Numbered from the stretch's first letter, positions 7,164-15,904 are shown. The stretch is 30,978 nt of DNA from DASZYT01 sp035545275 (GCA_035545275.1 DASZYT010000020.1:1-30978); one strand, 5' to 3'. Made by a program: numbers and translations. The notes: generated by a model from the sequence alone, not told the origin.

Positions 7164-8312
7164 ATGGCTAGCTCGCTCAAGGTAGGTTTTGTTTTTGACG
7201 ATTCGCTAGACAAGCCGGATGGTGTGCAACAATATGTGCTGACCATGGGTCGTTGGCTGAGTGCGCAGGGCCACGATGTGCACTACTTAGTCGGCGAGAC
7301 GGTACGGGATGACTTGCCCAACATTTATTCATTGAGCAGAAATGTCAAAGTGCGCTTTAACCAAAACCGAATGGCCATTCCCTTGCCTGTGCGTATGCAG
7401 CCAATTCGTGATGTCCTGGCGCGAGAGCAATTTGATATTTTGCATGTGCAGGTACCATATAGTCCTGCACTGGCTGGCCGTATCTTAAAGGCGGCCAATA
7501 ACGCGACTGCCATTGTAGGCACATTCCATATCGCTCCCCACTCGGCATTGGTTACTGCCGGTAATCGCGCACTGGGTTTGTGGGTGCGCCAAACGCTTGC
7601 TCGGTTTGATATCATGACTGCTACCTCCAAGCCGGCTGCTGATTTTGCCCGCAAAACATTTAAGCTAGAGAGTACGGTCGTGCCTTTACCTGTTCCGTTG
7701 GAAAGATTTGTAGGAGCAAAAGGGTTTGAGCGCTATAATTCCGGCAAAGCGGTTGTCTTTTTGGGCCGTCTGGTGGAACGCAAAGGATGCCAGCATTTGT
7801 TGAAGGCAGTAGCGTATGCCGTCCAGCACACTACTTGGCCAGCCGATACGCGGGTAGTGGTGTGCGGTGGAGGGCCACTCGAGCCACGCTTAAAGCAGTT
7901 CGTGCAAAGGCAGGGCCTTGGAAACATCGTGGAGTTTACTGGGTATATCACCGAGGAAGACAAGCCTCGCTACTTGGCTTCGGCCGACGTGGTGGCCTAC
8001 CCAAGTACGGGCGGTGAGAGTTTTGGTATAGTATTGCTCGAAGCCATGGCTGCTTCGCCGGGCATGGTGCTAGCGGGTAACAACCCAGGGTATGCCAGCG
8101 TGATGGCTCCTCGACCGGAAAGCCTGTTTGAGCCACGTGACACCGCAACGTTTGCCGCTAAGCTTGTCTCGGCATTGCAAGATACCGTAGCTCGGAAAGC
8201 GGCCAGAGCGTGGCAACGGGACTATGTGCAGCAGTTTGATATTTCGAACGTAGGAGCGCAAACAGTGGCGATATACGAAGAGGCGTTGCGTAAGCGCCAC
8301 AATCTGCGATAA
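7164..8312 (+). CDS. GT4-family glycosyltransferase, second of a tandem pair
   Basis: The 382-aa GT-B enzyme is paralogous to its upstream neighbour and similar throughout. It has DGVQQY near the N-terminus (19-24), DILHVQVPYSP (91-101), GTFH (119-122), GRLVERKG (201-208) and GGESFGIVLLEAMAAS (283-298). The ATG at 7164 is one base after the preceding stop and is preceded by GAGG at a good distance, so the pair is translationally coupled. Starts further upstream in the same frame would lie inside the first gene. The usual HxHEP region is replaced by HVQVP, so its acceptor or sugar may differ. The pair probably adds successive sugars to one glycolipid; this is inference from position and similarity. 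Confidence 0.9.
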   Translation: MASSLKVGFVFDDSLDKPDGVQQYVLTMGRWLSAQGHDVHYLVGETVRDDLPNIYSLSRNVKVRFNQNRMAIPLPVRMQPIRDVLAREQFDILHVQVPYSPALAGRILKAANNATAIVGTFHIAPHSALVTAGNRALGLWVRQTLARFDIMTATSKPAADFARKTFKLESTVVPLPVPLERFVGAKGFERYNSGKAVVFLGRLVERKGCQHLLKAVAYAVQHTTWPADTRVVVCGGGPLEPRLKQFVQRQGLGNIVEFTGYITEEDKPRYLASADVVAYPSTGGESFGIVLLEAMAASPGMVLAGNNPGYASVMAPRPESLFEPRDTATFAAKLVSALQDTVARKAARAWQRDYVQQFDISNVGAQTVAIYEEALRKRHNLR

Positions 8313-8323
8313 TAAGGGTAACC

Positions 8324-9475
8324 ATGTTTAGCTTGCTGCACCGGACACGCAACAAAGAGACAATTGAGCTAACAGTCAGTACACGTACTGTTGTGCGTAT
8401 ATTACTGCTCATCTTTGCCTTTCTTGTGGGGGTGCTAGCGGTACGCAAGGCCTCGCATGCACTGCTGCTTATTTTTATCTCGTTCTTCCTAACCTTGGCG
8501 CTCAATGCACCCGTACACAAAGTGGCGTCATGGTTGCCTGGCTCCAAAAAAGGAAGCCGGCCATTGGCGACGACACTATCATTTCTGCTGGTCGCTGTGC
8601 TTTTGGCGGCGTTTATCGCTAGCTTGGTGCCACCGCTGGTTAGCCAAACGCAAAAGTTCATTAATGCCGCCCCACACTTGGTATCGGACTTGCAGAGTGA
8701 GAATAACAGTGTAGGACGACTGGTTCATCGCTATCACCTCGAAAGTCAGGTCCAAACCATTTCTACGCAACTCGGGGATCGGTTGAAGCATGCCAGCGGC
8801 GCAGCTGTGTCTACGATTGCAAGAGTAGGCAGTAGCGCCTTCGCGGTGCTTACTATACTTGCCCTGACATTTATGATGCTCGTGGAGGGTCCGCGTTGGG
8901 TTGCATTCGGCAAAGAGCTTTTGCCGGATCATATGCACAAAGATGCGGAACGTTTGAGTACGCAAATGTACGGCGTAGTGAAAGGCTACGTGAACGGCCA
9001 AGTCGCCCTGGCTGCCTTAGCGGCACTAATGATATCACCCGCTCTGTTCATACTGCACGTCAGTTATCCTGCGGCCCTGATTGTGGTGATATTCATCTGT
9101 GGCTTGATACCCATGGTCGGGCACACCATCGGTGCCATTATCGTGACGTTGGTGGCGCTTTTACACTCCCCTCCAGCTGCTATTACCATCCTCATTTACT
9201 ACATCTTGTACCAGCAGGTGGAGAACTACTTGATACAACCGCGCTTGCAGGCTAACACCACCAATATGTCGCCGCTCATGGTGTTTGTGTCAGTAGTCAT
9301 TGGTGTGAGCTTCGGCGGCTTGGTAGGTGGTCTGGTGGCCATCCCTGTGGCTGGCTGTGTCAAAATACTTATCTTGGATTACTTACGGAGCCGAGAGATT
9401 ATTGAAGGCAAGACGCCGCACGATAGTGGTGTGGCGGCCGAGTTGGCTACTGCAAACGTTCCGGAAACCAAATAG
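8324..9475 (+). CDS. AI-2E family transporter (PerM/YdiK-like membrane protein)
   Basis: The 383-aa polytopic membrane protein has hydrophobic segments near residues 25-65, 80-105, 165-185 and 220-345. The C-terminal family signature is clear: QQVENYLIQPRLQANTTNMS followed by a Gly-rich segment ending LVAIPVAGCVKIL. Family members have been linked to AI-2 export or Na+/H+ exchange, but the substrate of most is unproven. It follows the glycosyltransferase pair by 11 bases and may be in the same transcript. TGCGATAAT at 8305-8313 could also give it a short-leader start, and AAGGG lies before the ATG. The 3' end overlaps the convergent cysS by 29 bases. Confidence 0.88.
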   Translation: MFSLLHRTRNKETIELTVSTRTVVRILLLIFAFLVGVLAVRKASHALLLIFISFFLTLALNAPVHKVASWLPGSKKGSRPLATTLSFLLVAVLLAAFIASLVPPLVSQTQKFINAAPHLVSDLQSENNSVGRLVHRYHLESQVQTISTQLGDRLKHASGAAVSTIARVGSSAFAVLTILALTFMMLVEGPRWVAFGKELLPDHMHKDAERLSTQMYGVVKGYVNGQVALAALAALMISPALFILHVSYPAALIVVIFICGLIPMVGHTIGAIIVTLVALLHSPPAAITILIYYILYQQVENYLIQPRLQANTTNMSPLMVFVSVVIGVSFGGLVGGLVAIPVAGCVKILILDYLRSREIIEGKTPHDSGVAAELATANVPETK

Positions 9476-10859
9476 GCCCATATGGCGTGTCACGCACGCC
9501 TACTCCCTGCTTCAGTAATTCCTGCCGCACGCGGTCGGCGCTCGCCCAGTCTTTGGCAAGCCGGGATTCTTCGCGCTTTGCGATAAGTTGCTTCTGCTCC
9601 GGTGTGATATCGCCGATGTCGCTCAGCTTCAGGCCAAGTAGTTCGTCAATTTTTCGTAGCATGAGAATGAAGTGATCGAGCCCGTTGGCCCCGACGAGCA
9701 CGGTGCTTAGTTGGGTACTTACCTGGCTGAGAAAGGCTAGTGCGGCCGGGCTATTGAGATCCTCGCTCATTAACCGCCCTATTTCTTGCGGAACGTCTTC
9801 AAAACTAAAGGTGCCGTAATCGCTGATGCCGTGCTGGGGCTGCCAGCGCAGTACGGCCATGGCACGTAAGTCTTGCAATCGGTTAGCCGCCGCCTCCATG
9901 GCTTCCCAGCTAAAGGTCGACTGTGTTCGATAGTGCGATTCCAGTACAAGCAGCCGAAAAACTTCCAGGTCGTAGCCTTTGGCTTCTATGTCTTCCAGGG
10001 TCAGGCCGTTGCCGGCGCTTTTGGCAATTTTCTCACCGGAAATGGTGATATGGTTGGTGTGCATCCAGTAGTTGGCGAAGCGTTTGCCCGTAACAGCTTC
10101 GGACTGGGCTATCTCGTTCGTGTGGTGGACCGGTATGTGGTCGATACCCCCGGAATGGACGTCGAGTGTTTCACCCAGGTACTTCATGCTCATAGCCGAA
10201 CACTCTATATGCCAGCCGGGAAAACCGGTACCCCAAGGGCTGGGCCACTCCATGTCACGCTTGCTGTCTTTGGGTGAAAATTTCCAAAGTGCAAAGTCGG
10301 TCGGGTTGCGCTTTTCGGGGTTCACTTCAACGCGCGCACCAGCTTGCAGCTCATCGATATCAAGCTGTGCAAAGTCTCCGTAACGTGGAAATTTGCTGGT
10401 GTCAAAGTAGATACCGTCTTCTATTTGGTAGGTATAACCTTTGGCTTCGAGCCTCAGAATGAGCTCAATTTGCTCCTTGATATGGTGCGTTGCCTTGGGC
10501 AACATGTTTGGCTGCATAATATTAAGACGTGCCAGGCCATTAATGAAGTAACTGCTGTAATATTCCGCTACTTCCCAGGCAGTCTTATGCTCACGACGAG
10601 CACCCTTTTCAAGCTTGTCTTCGCCCTCATCGGCGTCGCTGACGAGGTGCCCGACGTCGGTGATGTTCATGACCCACTTGGGCTCGTAGGCATTGGCCCT
10701 CAGAGTGCGTACCAGCAAGTCGTAGCGCAAAAAGGTAAACCAGTTGCCAATATGCGGGTAGTCATACACAGTCGGACCGCACGTGTAGATGGTCACTACC
10801 GGCGGGTGCTGCGGTTTTATTTGCTCCACTTTTTTGGTAAGGGTGTTATAAAGTTTCAT
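9447..10859 (-). CDS. cysS: Cysteine--tRNA ligase
   Basis: The 470-aa class I aminoacyl-tRNA synthetase charges tRNA-Cys in the cytoplasm. Present are the HIGH motif as HIGN (36-39) and the KMSKS loop as KIAKS (277-281). The zinc site is C27, C220 (in GWHIECSAMS), H245 and E249 (in HIPVHHTNE). A DALR-like helical C-terminal region runs to the end, with length typical of bacterial CysRS. I chose the ATG at 10859 because it overlaps the upstream stop as ATGA, implying translational coupling; a longer start at 10874 would extend into the upstream gene. Confidence 0.96.
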   Translation of the reverse strand: MKLYNTLTKKVEQIKPQHPPVVTIYTCGPTVYDYPHIGNWFTFLRYDLLVRTLRANAYEPKWVMNITDVGHLVSDADEGEDKLEKGARREHKTAWEVAEYYSSYFINGLARLNIMQPNMLPKATHHIKEQIELILRLEAKGYTYQIEDGIYFDTSKFPRYGDFAQLDIDELQAGARVEVNPEKRNPTDFALWKFSPKDSKRDMEWPSPWGTGFPGWHIECSAMSMKYLGETLDVHSGGIDHIPVHHTNEIAQSEAVTGKRFANYWMHTNHITISGEKIAKSAGNGLTLEDIEAKGYDLEVFRLLVLESHYRTQSTFSWEAMEAAANRLQDLRAMAVLRWQPQHGISDYGTFSFEDVPQEIGRLMSEDLNSPAALAFLSQVSTQLSTVLVGANGLDHFILMLRKIDELLGLKLSDIGDITPEQKQLIAKREESRLAKDWASADRVRQELLKQGVGVRDTPYGPIWFPERLQ

Positions 10860-11314
10860 TGTTTTTGGCCCCAATCAACTAGTTCGGTAAAACGGACATA
10901 AAATCCATACGGGTCTACAACTCGAAAATCCTGTTTCCCCCACCTTTTTAATGTAAGGGGCTGTGAAACGGTTCCACCTTGCATGCCGTCCACCTTCTCC
11001 CATAGTGCCGCTATGTCACTAACCGGGATTGTAATCTCAACCCCATAGCCGCGAGGGGTGGAAGGCGGGAAATCAGAAAAATGCGCGTGTTGAGCCACGC
11101 TGTCTTTATCTCCGTAAAAGTTAAGTAATGTGTCGCCAATGCTATCGTGGCGTATCAGTACTAGATATCCCATGTCGCTGCCTCCACCCGATGTCGGGTC
11201 ATACGTAAGCTCTTCAAAGCCGAATGCACTGTAAAATTGTCGTCCTGGCTCAAAGTCTGGTACATGCAACTCAAGCACCAAATTATTTTTAATTTCGTTC
11301 AGCTTTTCAGTCAT
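10856..11314 (-). CDS. VOC-superfamily (glyoxalase/bleomycin-resistance fold) protein
   Basis: The 152-aa protein has the paired beta-alpha-beta-beta-beta layout of vicinal-oxygen-chelate proteins. The first repeat begins NNLVLELHVPDFEPGRQFYSAFGFEE. The second contains GVEITIPVSDIAALWEKVDG and ends with the typical DPYGFYVRFTE, where the acidic residue near the end is a common metal ligand. It could be a lyase, dioxygenase or binding protein; the substrate is unknown. I chose the ATG at 11314, with AGGAA upstream. It overlaps the DHH gene by eight bases and cysS by four, so the three are probably one operon. Confidence 0.8.
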   Translation of the reverse strand: MTEKLNEIKNNLVLELHVPDFEPGRQFYSAFGFEELTYDPTSGGGSDMGYLVLIRHDSIGDTLLNFYGDKDSVAQHAHFSDFPPSTPRGYGVEITIPVSDIAALWEKVDGMQGGTVSQPLTLKRWGKQDFRVVDPYGFYVRFTELVDWGQKQ

Positions 11315-12323
11315 GGTTACTTTCCTGTCCCAGTTCATCTAGTAACTCGGTTGCAATCTGAATGCACTCGGCCCGTACGTCTTCAAGGGATTTACCGTTG
11401 GTAATTTTAAAGCCGCTGGCGTACGGGTGGCCACCCCCACCAAAGTGTTCGGCTAGCTCTCGGCCGATGGCCTTGCCGTAATTGCAGCGGATTTTGCCGG
11501 TAATTTTGCCGTCTTTATAGACCTTGAATGCAATAGCCACATCGACGCCGCTCACAAGGCGCATTTCATCGAGTACAAGCATGGAGGGGTTGTACTCCTG
11601 GCTATACTGCTCAATTTCTTCCCATGGAACAACCACGGTGGCTATGCGGCCGTCTTGCGAATACTCAATGCGTTCAATGAGCTTACCTTTGTATTGCAAA
11701 ATATCAGGGCTTTTTCGCATCAGTTCTCGCCGCTCATTTTCGAGCTCGGCTAGCTTGATGCCCCCCTCAACGAGCTCGGCAATAATGTGGATAGAGCGGG
11801 CTGAGGTACCTTCGCTCATAAGGCCCAAGCTGTCTGACAAAATGGATATTGCCAACATGTTTTTGGCATCACGATTAAGCGGCCAGTTGAGTTGATGGCC
11901 TAGCTCGTATAATACTTCGCCCGTGGCGACTGCCGGATGGACGCACATCACCTCAGCGTAATCGATGGTGGCTTCGGTGGCGTGATGGTCTATGACTACG
12001 ACCGGCTTAGACTTCAGCCAGCCTTTTTGTCCGGAATTGTTCAGTATTTCAAATAGACTATCGGCGGAAGTATCGACTATGATGGCAGCGTCGAACTGGC
12101 TCGGGAAATCTTTGTTGACGCGGTCCCAGCCGGGCAAGTAGTGCAAGTGGGCCGGCATGTCCATGCCACAGTACAAATAAACATCCTTACCTAAGTCGCC
12201 GAGGATTTGCTCCAACGCCAATGAGGAGGCTAGGCTATCGCCGTCAGGGTTGTCGGCTTGCAAGACGACAATTTTCTGAGCGTTGCCAATAATCTGCGTA
12301 ATCTGGTCGGCTTCTGCGTACAT
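11307..12323 (-). CDS. DHH/DHHA1 phosphoesterase, NrnA-like (oligoRNase/pAp phosphatase family)
   Basis: The 338-aa protein has the DHH domain followed by DHHA1, as in NrnA and related enzymes that degrade short RNA, pAp or cyclic dinucleotide products. Motifs are NPDGDSLAS (25-33, motif I), IIVDTSAD (81-88, motif II), VVIDHHA (109-115, motif III) and GGGGHPYASGF (295-305) in DHHA1. The first metal-binding His of motif I, usually HxNPDGD, is replaced: the segment reads QADNPDGD. The enzyme may therefore use an altered metal site. The gene opens the DHH-VOC-cysS operon and has a promoter whose -10 box ends seven bases before the ATG. Confidence 0.88.
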   Translation of the reverse strand: MYAEADQITQIIGNAQKIVVLQADNPDGDSLASSLALEQILGDLGKDVYLYCGMDMPAHLHYLPGWDRVNKDFPSQFDAAIIVDTSADSLFEILNNSGQKGWLKSKPVVVIDHHATEATIDYAEVMCVHPAVATGEVLYELGHQLNWPLNRDAKNMLAISILSDSLGLMSEGTSARSIHIIAELVEGGIKLAELENERRELMRKSPDILQYKGKLIERIEYSQDGRIATVVVPWEEIEQYSQEYNPSMLVLDEMRLVSGVDVAIAFKVYKDGKITGKIRCNYGKAIGRELAEHFGGGGHPYASGFKITNGKSLEDVRAECIQIATELLDELGQESNHD

Positions 12324-12330
12324 TGTTTAA

Positions 12331-12359
12331 AGTATAGCCGTTTCGTACTTTCTTATAAA
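12331..12359 (-). promoter_or_regulatory. Promoter of the DHH-VOC-cysS operon (leaderless type)
   Basis: On the - strand, TTTATA (12359-12354), a 17-base spacer, and TATACT (12336-12331). The -10 is followed by TTAAACA and then the ATG at 12323. The predicted start of transcription is at or next to the A of the start codon, and no Shine-Dalgarno site is present. Confidence 0.65.
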
Positions 12360-12958
12360 GCTTGTCGACCTTCGAGGGCGCGGCCAAGCGTAATCTGGTC
12401 AGCATATTCTAGGTCTACCCCAATGGGCAGCCCACGCGCCAAGCGCGTAAGCTTTACGTGCGTTCCTTGCAGCTGCTTTTGGATGTACAGTGCTGTAGTT
12501 TCGCCCTCTACGCTGGCATTGGTGGCTAAAATAATCTCTTTTACCTCGTCTTCTTTGATGCGTGCAATGAGCTCGGCAATGTGTAGCTGCTCCGGGCCAA
12601 CGCCATCGATGGGCGATATAAGGCCGCCCAACACGTGATACGTACCCTGGTATTGCCCGGTTTTTTCCAACGCCACCACGTCGAACGTTTCGGCTACGAC
12701 GGCGACAGTGGTTTTGTCGCGGCGCGGGTCTGTATATAGGTCTGAAAGCTCCTGGCCGGCAGGTACCAAGGCAAATGTTTTTTGACAGTAACCCAGACCT
12801 CCGTGCAAACTTTTTAAGGATTGAGCCAAGCGCTCAGCAGCCGTGGCGTCGTGTTTTACCAAATAATAGGCATAGCGTTCTGCAGTGCGGGGGCCGACGC
12901 CAGGCAGTGCGCCGAACGCATCAATAAGGTCGGTCAGAACGGGCGGCAGGATAGGCAT
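12353..12958 (-). CDS. recR: Recombination mediator RecR
   Basis: The 201-aa RecR acts with RecF/RecO to load RecA on gapped DNA. Residues about 8-35 form the helix-hairpin-helix (LPGVGPRTAERYAYYL). The Toprim domain spans about 80-170, with VVAETFDVVALE at 88-98 and the typical VEGETTALYI at 150-159. The C-terminal GLPIGVDLEYADQITLGRALEGR is a strong RecR signature. The zinc-finger region (about 52-80) keeps only one Cys (C58) of the usual four, yet retains the surrounding pattern ending YTDPRRD. It is five bases downstream of ybaB, the classic ybaB-recR pair. Confidence 0.95.
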   Translation of the reverse strand: MPILPPVLTDLIDAFGALPGVGPRTAERYAYYLVKHDATAAERLAQSLKSLHGGLGYCQKTFALVPAGQELSDLYTDPRRDKTTVAVVAETFDVVALEKTGQYQGTYHVLGGLISPIDGVGPEQLHIAELIARIKEDEVKEIILATNASVEGETTALYIQKQLQGTHVKLTRLARGLPIGVDLEYADQITLGRALEGRQAL

Positions 12959-12963
12959 TGGTT

Positions 12964-13257
12964 TTAGAAGCCCAAATTGCCCAGTGCGCCCATCATCGGC
13001 TGCATTTTCTCTGCGGCAACCTTTTGACTTTCCTGAATTGCTTCCTTGACAGCATCTTCTAGCCAGCGCTCAAGCTGGCCGATGTCGTCCAGGTCAACAT
13101 ACGACGGGTCAATGTGGATCTTTTTGATCTTCTGCTCGCCGGTAATCTCTACCTTAACAGCGCCGTCGCCCTTCTCTACTTCGATAACAAGCTTCTGAAG
13201 ATCCTTTTGGATCTTCTTAACTTTCATTAGCATTTTTGCTTGGTCAAACTTACTCAT
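12964..13257 (-). CDS. YbaB/EbfC nucleoid-associated protein
   Basis: The 97-aa protein is a small dimeric DNA-binding protein of the YbaB/EbfC family. It has the usual order: an N-terminal helix (about 1-30, FDQAKMLMKVKKIQKDLQ), a central sheet (VEKGDGAVKVEITGEQKIKKIHIDPS), and a C-terminal helix with Met/Gly-rich end MQPMMGALGNLGF. The start is supported by a strong GGAGGAG upstream. It lies directly before recR, as in most bacteria, and is transcribed from an extended -10 promoter at the end of the upstream gene. Confidence 0.93.
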   Translation of the reverse strand: MSKFDQAKMLMKVKKIQKDLQKLVIEVEKGDGAVKVEITGEQKIKKIHIDPSYVDLDDIGQLERWLEDAVKEAIQESQKVAAEKMQPMMGALGNLGF

Positions 13258-13283
13258 AAACGGTCTCCTCCTGTCTTAACAGT

Positions 13284-13292
13284 ATTGTATCA
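13284..13292 (-). promoter_or_regulatory. Extended -10 promoter of ybaB-recR
   Basis: TGATACAAT on the - strand is a TGN-extended -10 element that overlaps the stop codon of the upstream membrane protein gene. It leaves a leader of roughly 20 bases containing GGAGGAG before the ybaB ATG. It is a useful contrast to the leaderless-type promoters in this window. Confidence 0.5.
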
Positions 13293-14486
13293 GAGTTGAT
13301 TAGGGTGTTGAAAGACTGCCTGTACGCGTGGGTTATGCGGCCACGCCACGTAGTACTGCCTGACATTGTAAAGGCACGACAAAGCCAAGGCTGACACTAT
13401 GAGTACGGTGCCAACGCCTCTGGCAAGCGGGTTGCGTGGAAATACTGTTAACCATTCATGCATCAAGTATCCTATACCGGCTGCCGCTACGCTGTATACG
13501 AGTGGTACTGCAAAATTAAAGCTGGTTGAACTATCTACCGCATAAAGCGCCATGCTAATGACAAAAAAGATAAACAAGAGCCTAGTTCGGGGTGCCAGCC
13601 AGTGACGCGCATAAAATAGTATCCCTACCAGCACCATGGCGATGGTAAAAACATTTAAAATGGGTAAGCGGTCAAGCCAGAGTGCGGGATTGTTGGGTCC
13701 GTGCCACACGAAGGCGGCAAGTCCAGAGCCAACATGCTTCAGTATAGCAAGCGGAGTATCAAAGTGCATGGGTAGCGCCAGCCATGAACGCCACAATGAT
13801 GGTGTGCGCACCAACGCCCAAATTAACAAAGTTGCGGGTAGTAGCCAGGCGAGAGGATACAGGAGTCGTTTCCACCACGTCGAGAGATGCTTCAGCCCGT
13901 CCTTGACATCTAATATTTGTAACACCAGGGCAACACCGATAAACCATGCCATGCCTGGTACGTATAGCAGCAAACTGAGTACTACTGCACTGCCATAAAA
14001 CGCCCACGTTTTGGCAAAGTCACGGTTGAGATGTACAAGGGCAAAGACGGCCATGGGGATAGCAAAGAGCTGCTCAGCTCCTACGCCTGCAGTACGTCCC
14101 ACGTGCAAAAACCACGGAGAAAATGCCAGCAATACGCTACCAAACAAGGCCGTCCGCATGCCGTACCATCGTCGTAAAAGCAGGGCGAATATTACGAGCG
14201 CCGCGGCTGCCAAGATCACGTCTGGTAGACGGACGAGCCAAAGGCTATGGCTGTGCCATGCGCCAAAACACAACCACTGCAAAAAGTGCAGCGGCAGGTT
14301 CAAGGGTGAGCTGTACATCGACTGCAGGCTGACACCATGGTGGGCAATCGATGCCTCGTCTGGGCTGAGCCCAGGTGTGAGCGTGGTAAGACGATACAAC
14401 AGCAAGACACCCACCGGTACAGCGATAAGTGTAACTTTCACCAATGCTCGGCCGTGACGTAACAACCTCTGAGTCAACCGTTTCAT
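13290..14486 (-). CDS. GT39/PMT-like integral membrane glycosyltransferase
   Basis: The 398-aa protein has about ten hydrophobic segments across its length. Just after the first transmembrane helix is LTPGLSPDEASIAHHG (about 32-47). An acidic pair in the first extracytoplasmic loop is typical of GT-C transferases of the GT39/ArnT/PMT superfamily, which use polyprenyl-phosphate-linked sugars outside the membrane. The segment LLRRWYGMRTALFGSVLLAFSPWFLHVGRTA (about 103-133) also fits this group. Substrate and acceptor are unknown. The protein is shorter than many relatives because it lacks a large C-terminal domain. Its -10 box ends eight bases before the ATG. Confidence 0.78.
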   Translation of the reverse strand: MKRLTQRLLRHGRALVKVTLIAVPVGVLLLYRLTTLTPGLSPDEASIAHHGVSLQSMYSSPLNLPLHFLQWLCFGAWHSHSLWLVRLPDVILAAAALVIFALLLRRWYGMRTALFGSVLLAFSPWFLHVGRTAGVGAEQLFAIPMAVFALVHLNRDFAKTWAFYGSAVVLSLLLYVPGMAWFIGVALVLQILDVKDGLKHLSTWWKRLLYPLAWLLPATLLIWALVRTPSLWRSWLALPMHFDTPLAILKHVGSGLAAFVWHGPNNPALWLDRLPILNVFTIAMVLVGILFYARHWLAPRTRLLFIFFVISMALYAVDSSTSFNFAVPLVYSVAAAGIGYLMHEWLTVFPRNPLARGVGTVLIVSALALSCLYNVRQYYVAWPHNPRVQAVFQHPNQL

Positions 14487-14494
14487 TTATATGT

Positions 14495-14500
14495 AGTATA
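14495..14500 (-). promoter_or_regulatory. -10 box of the GT39-like gene (leaderless type)
   Basis: On the - strand TATACT is followed by ACATATAA and the ATG at 14486. The gap is eight bases and contains no Shine-Dalgarno-like sequence. No convincing -35 box is seen. Confidence 0.5.
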
Positions 14501-14520
14501 ACCTGCCCGTGTCGCTTATG

Positions 14521-15882
14521 CTAACTTTCAAATGGATCGCCGTGGCGAGTATCGAGTGAACGGATTTTTTGCTTGTCGCGGTCAAAATACAGCTCAATGC
14601 CGCCCGTAGGACCATTACGATGCTTCTTGATGAGCACGTCCATGATGTTTTTGCGATCAGTCTCAGGATTGTAGTATTCTTCGCGATACAAAAACGCTAC
14701 GACGTCAGCATCCTGCTCGATGGAACCCGATTCACGTAAATCGGCCAGTTGTGGAATTTGTGGGCTGCGGCTTTCAACCGAACGGCTCAGCTGCGACAGG
14801 GCGATAAGGGGCACATTGAGCTCCCTGGCAACGCCCTTTAGCCCGCGCGATATTTCCGAAATCTCTTGCACGCGGTTTGCTTCCCCGCCATACCGGCTCC
14901 CACCGCTCATCAGCTGCAAATAGTCTACAACAATAAGCCCCAATGGCCGCTGGTGGGCCTCGCGCCGCGCCTTGGTGCGCAGGTCGCTGACCGTGATACC
15001 AGGCGTGTCGTCAATATAGATAGGTGCTTCGGACAGCGTACCCATGGCGTGGCCGATTTTTTCGAAATCGGCATCGGTCAGGTTGCCGGTACGAAGGGCC
15101 CAGGCATCCACCCCCGATTCCATAGATAGCAAGCGGTCTACCAGTTGCTCTTTGCTCATTTCGAGCGAAAACACCAGCACTGGTTCCTTTGACTGCACGG
15201 CCACGTTATGTGCCAGGTTTAGCACAAAGGCGGTCTTTCCCATCGATGGACGAGCCGCCAGGATGAACAAGTCCGACCGTTGCAGGCCGGCCAGCATGTT
15301 GTCCATGTCTTTATAGCCGGTGGGGATACCGCGGATTTTGGCCTTGTCTTTGTGCAGCTCGTCCAGCCGGTCAAAGCTTTCGGTCAGAATGGTTTCCAGG
15401 CTAATGACCCCTTGCTTAACATGCTGCTGGCTGACATCAAATAGTCGAGTTTCGGCTTCCTCTATAAGTTCTCGTAAGCTTTTTGATTCGTCGTAGCCAA
15501 GGCCTGTCATTTCTTGGGCGGTGGCTATCAGGCGGCGTCGCAAGGCCTTCTGTGCGACGATATCAGCATACTGCTCGACATGTGCGGCGGTTGGGACAAA
15601 GTTGGTGAGCTCAGTTAAGTATGCGGCTCCGCCCACCATCTCAAGAAAGCCATTGTTTCTGAGCTGGTCCGAGAGAGTTAGCACGTCGATGGGGCTGCGC
15701 TTTTCATACAGTTGTCTCACTGCTTCGTAGATGCGCCGGTGACGAGTGTCATAAAAATCATCGGCCGTAATGGCGTCGGCAATTTTTACGACCGCATCGC
15801 TATCAATCAAAATAGCACCTAGCAGTGACGCTTCGGCTTCGATGTTTTGCGGCGGGGCATGCTGCCCCTGTGTAGGCTCCAT
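14521..15882 (-). CDS. dnaB: Replicative DNA helicase DnaB
   Basis: The 453-aa hexameric helicase unwinds DNA at the replication fork. The N-terminal primase-interacting domain (about 8-110) begins PPQNIEAEASLLGAILID. The RecA-like motor follows, with Walker A ARPSMGKTA near 210, FSLEMSKEQLVDRLLS, and Walker B LIVVDYLQLM near 318. The conserved LADLRESGSIEQDADVV segment and a C-terminal GPTGGIELYFD are also present. No intein is present and the length is normal. GAAGGGGAATAAGG precedes the ATG. It follows dnaX by 22 bases on the same strand and is probably co-transcribed with it. Confidence 0.97.
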   Translation of the reverse strand: MEPTQGQHAPPQNIEAEASLLGAILIDSDAVVKIADAITADDFYDTRHRRIYEAVRQLYEKRSPIDVLTLSDQLRNNGFLEMVGGAAYLTELTNFVPTAAHVEQYADIVAQKALRRRLIATAQEMTGLGYDESKSLRELIEEAETRLFDVSQQHVKQGVISLETILTESFDRLDELHKDKAKIRGIPTGYKDMDNMLAGLQRSDLFILAARPSMGKTAFVLNLAHNVAVQSKEPVLVFSLEMSKEQLVDRLLSMESGVDAWALRTGNLTDADFEKIGHAMGTLSEAPIYIDDTPGITVSDLRTKARREAHQRPLGLIVVDYLQLMSGGSRYGGEANRVQEISEISRGLKGVARELNVPLIALSQLSRSVESRSPQIPQLADLRESGSIEQDADVVAFLYREEYYNPETDRKNIMDVLIKKHRNGPTGGIELYFDRDKQKIRSLDTRHGDPFES

Positions 15883-15904
15883 CCTTATTCCCCTTCAGTG
15901 GTAC

